NCBI GenBank assembly: GCA_963277665.1
Contig: OY728120.1
Span: 942,449,195 to 942,513,194 of the forward strand
Reading direction: 5' to 3'
Length of the DNA stretch: 64,000 nt
Origin: Viscum album
Lineage: Eukaryota > Streptophyta > Magnoliopsida > Santalales > Viscaceae
Shown: in pieces, positions 60,754-64,000 of the stretch
Layout: the number at the start of each line of letters is the position of its first letter
How positions within the stretch are numbered: position 1 is the first letter of the stretch
Program-made: the position numbers and the translations under genes
The notes under the pieces: generated by a model
Databases searched by the model: none
The model's input: only the letters and a program-made list of their open reading frames with translations
What the model was told of the DNA's origin: nothing

Positions 60754-63700
60754 TGTAACATCCTAGGTAAATAAATAATATGAAATTTTTATATTTATCC
60801 ATATTTTTGAATAAGATATTAATATTACTTTAAAGGTATTTCTATGTTCGATAGCGTACCCGATACACAACAATGAGTTTCTTTGAAATATTACATTGCA
60901 CACAAATAATATAATACTATTATTACAAATGGTAGTTAACACATAGTCGTTGTATTGAAGGGAATGAATATAAATAACTAAAATATGATTATATATGTTT
61001 TGAAATATTTTTTCATTTATCCAATAAAGGATAAAGGCCTAAAATAAGTAAATAATCCAATTTTAGGCATAAATACTCTAATATTCACTAAAAGGTCGAT
61101 TTATCACCATTTGATGGAGAAACCACTTTAAAAAAGTTTTGGTAACTATTATACATTCTATTGGACCCAATAAAATCATTTTAGATTCGGGACATCAAAA
61201 TTTTCTTTGTGTATGTTTTTGTTATTTTTTCGATAAAGTTCATTTTTAATGAATAAGTGAAAAATGTTGTATTTTAATTCAACCCCTCTTTTTAATATAA
61301 TTTATTTATATGATTAGATAATAATTTTAATTGGTTTTAATTTTCAATTGGAATATATTTTTTCCGTTTAATCCAATGTTTGTCATTGGAATTAATTTCA
61401 CATTGAAATTATACCTAAACCGGTGTCAATCTTTTAATAGATATTGTTTCTTAAAAACACGCTTTTTGTTTTGACAGCAGGAATTCATTATTAATTTAAC
61501 TAATGAAAATTATTTTTTTTGAATATTTTAAAATAGACATCATTTTTGAATTCGGAATATCAAATATATCTTAGGGTTAATTTTTGGTATTTTTCTGAAA
61601 AACGTCAATTATTAATGAATAGTGAAACCATTAAGTGGTAGTTAAAAAATGATTTTTCGTTTAAATGAAACTTGACCACTCCTGTGATTTGATTTTCAAA
61701 AATCTTACATACATGGTTGTCATTATTATGTAAAATGTGGTTCAATGGGATTAAAATAATTTGTTGGTGAGTAGTAACTTTTAAGTTTTATTAATCGTGA
61801 TTAAATGTAATTAGTGTAATTTAAGGTAAAAATAATGCTATAATAATATGAAAGGACCTTGAAACATGTACTAACCTTATTGGATGAGTAATTTCCAACA
61901 AATACAATCCATGGGTCAACTTAGGGTCCCCATAGAGCCACTTTGGTTGGAAAATGACATTAATATCTTTTTATTTTAAGTTAAAATAAAAATGTCACAA
62001 ACATGCATTGTTTTACTAAACCAATTTTTACAAGGGGTTTTACAAATCATATTTTTTACTATAAATATTCATTATAAATATAAAAATATTTCCTATATCA
62101 TGATATTATTTTGATAATTTTTAGACATTAAATAAATTAATTTATTTATGACACCATGATGATGCATCGATTATCTCATTAATGAACGATTTAAATAAAA
62201 TTAGAAGATAACGTAAAATCTATAACTAACAATTGTAAAAAACATATTGGATGGGTGTATTTCGAACCCTTATAACCGTATCCTAGTAATATATAATTTT
62301 GGGACCTTATATATCTAAAAATAATTTTATAATAAATTTACATTTTATAACATTCCAAGAGTACCCCTCCTCCCTCTTATAAATGGCCCCCACCTCTACC
62401 TCCTTACCCACAACTATCAAGCCTTTGGCTCGTCAAAAACCTTCCCATTTCATCTCTCCACATCCCTATATTCATCATTGGAGCCTCACCTTGAGCAGAA
62501 AGCTCTTCAAGAAACCCTTTTGGTTCAAACCAAAGGGACTTATCCGATTTGAAGGTAATGTCTTCTCTTATGTTCTTTTGGTTTTTTTTTGCTTTTCCAA
62601 ACCCTTAAACTCATTTTATTCCTTTATTTTATAAAAACAACAGTATATTAAATATACTAGGATGTTTTTATGAGAATTATTTCATTTAAACCTACCAACA
62701 CCACCGTCTAATGGTTAAAGAACATACTATTTCTGTGGATGGAGAATTACTGCCTCACGAAACGATGATTGTTCAATATTCTTTTAACACCTCTCATGGT
62801 GGCCATTAATATGTAACTGTATTTATATATGATATGTAAATTATGTTTATTTATTTCTTATTCTTCTGTATTTTTCATTTATGCCATACATTTATGGTTT
62901 CCATAATGGGTAAACACGATAATTTCATTCTAGGAAGTGCGGACTAATGCCCCCTCAAAGTGATTTGAATCGTTAATATCATATGCGATTTGTATAAAGG
63001 ATAGATTTAATGATTTCCTATATTATATTATACTGTAATTATAATATACCTATGTATAATTATTTTTTTCATTTCATTAAAGTATGAAATAGAAATGAAA
63101 GTAGTGTTCATGCGTACGTACGGCTTACCGTCTCCATAAACGGTACATTTCATTTCTTATATCCAAATGTTATGTACTATTATAAATACATATATATAAT
63201 TGATATATATGTAATATATTACATATAAATTATGGATATAATTATTTAATTAAAATATATATATATCTCATTTAGTTTTTAATCCATTAATGTGACAATG
63301 AAATTAAAGTAGCATTCATGCGTACGTACGACATACCGTCTCCATGAACGGTGCATTTGATTTTTTTATCTCCAAATGTTATGTAATAGTATAAAATTAA
63401 TATATAATGGATATATATGATATTTAAATCATTAATACTATTCTATAGATGATGTACTTATAACTACATGGAAAATTCTTTTCAAACTAGTCTATTCTTG
63501 ACTCAAGTACCAATGATCGACAAAACGACCATTATTAACTTAAATAATTACATAATGTTCATAAAATAGTAATAAGTGATATAAAAGGAATAATGAACAT
63601 GAAAAAGGTTCTTTAGAAAGTATAAATTAACTCAAGTGTATTATCCAGGATATTAAAGAACGATCGAGTCAAGTCAGAGATGAGGTAAGGGATCCTACCT

Positions 63701-64000
63701 CTCTCTTTCTTTTTAAGTACCCTCTTTTATGTCATTTATTTTAAGCTCATATTTCTTATGTTTGGGGATGTTATTTTATCTTCCTAATACTATACTTTTT
63801 AAGTTCATATTATGAGATACCCTATTTGATCTCGTAAATCCATTTTTCAAAGTTTTATGTGGCACTATTAGGCTGCCTGGTTTTCGTAAGGGGGTTTTCA
63901 TCTCACTTTTTCCCCCGAGATTTATGCTACATTTTCCACCATTTACTTTAAATGGTGTATGTACTGCCCATTATTCTACTCTTTGTGTAATATAATTTCG
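60754..64000 (+). mobile_element. Family C LTR element, 3' LTR (runs off the window)
   Basis: It aligns with 54250-57499 from its first base to the last base of the window. By comparison about 1.5 kb more should follow outside. It keeps the TATA box, the donor-like AAG/GTAATG, and two CGTACGTACG units (about 63105-63125 and 63320-63335). Confidence 0.85.
62378..62385 (+). promoter_or_regulatory. TATA box in the family C 3' LTR
   Basis: TATAAATG in the same C-rich setting as 55878-55885. An 83-codon frame that follows (62383-62634) is broken in the 5' LTR copy and is not a gene. Confidence 0.6.

Noticed and set aside
62383..62634. 83-codon open frame in the family C 3' LTR
   Set aside because: The matching frame in the 5' LTR is broken early, and the text lies in a leader region with a C-rich promoter context. 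No protein family resemblance.
1..64000. Host protein-coding gene, rRNA gene or CRISPR array
   Set aside because: No intact conserved host domain, no rRNA-like sequence and no spacer-repeat pattern was seen on either strand; the tandem blocks present are a minisatellite and subterminal transposon repeats.

Overview
This window looks like intergenic, heterochromatic DNA from a seed plant, most likely a flowering plant with a large, repeat-filled genome. It is very AT-rich. No open reading frame resembles a host gene, and almost everything recognisable is a decayed transposable element. The diagnostic elements are plant-type: a CACTA (En/Spm-like) DNA transposon with a TNP2 transposase and TTTGCGACGG subterminal repeats, a Ty1-copia polyprotein close to the SIRE/Maximus lineage, Ty3-gypsy remnants, and very large LTRs with an initiator-Met-tRNA-type primer binding site. 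I cannot name the species. All domain calls come from reading translations by eye. No database search was run.

Layout from left to right. 820-2760: copy 1 of a T-rich, LTR-like repeat (family B). 5330-5610: a short piece of a second repeat family (A). 9120-13070: Ty1-copia polyprotein on the minus strand, decayed but readable from the gag zinc knuckle to the end of RNase H; its possible downstream ORF lies at 7000-9120. 14580-16690: A copy 1. 17040-18110: an unidentified block richer in GC. 22900-35130: A copy 2, split at 24426/34532 by a 10.1 kb CACTA element (24427-34531). 36660-48890: B copy 2, apparently split by a non-autonomous LTR element (family D, 36865-47255) that carries only gag. 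51860-54249: pol of a Ty3-gypsy element on the minus strand, cut inside reverse transcriptase by another non-autonomous LTR element (family C). C has a 4.8 kb 5' LTR (54250-59043), a 1.7 kb interior (59044-60753) and a 3' LTR that runs past the window edge.

The insertions give a relative order: A before CACTA, B before D, and the minus-strand gypsy before C. The CACTA has two minus-strand genes, TNP2 and a second transposase-type gene whose short introns can still be traced. Upstream of TNP2 lie three long foldback hairpins, a minisatellite of about 21 bp units, and a GC-richer putative leader exon. That leader region is the least ordinary part of the window and the best place to look for an undescribed regulatory arrangement, for example small RNA from the element's own leader. 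C and D are related non-autonomous families that share promoter and CGTACG-type motifs.
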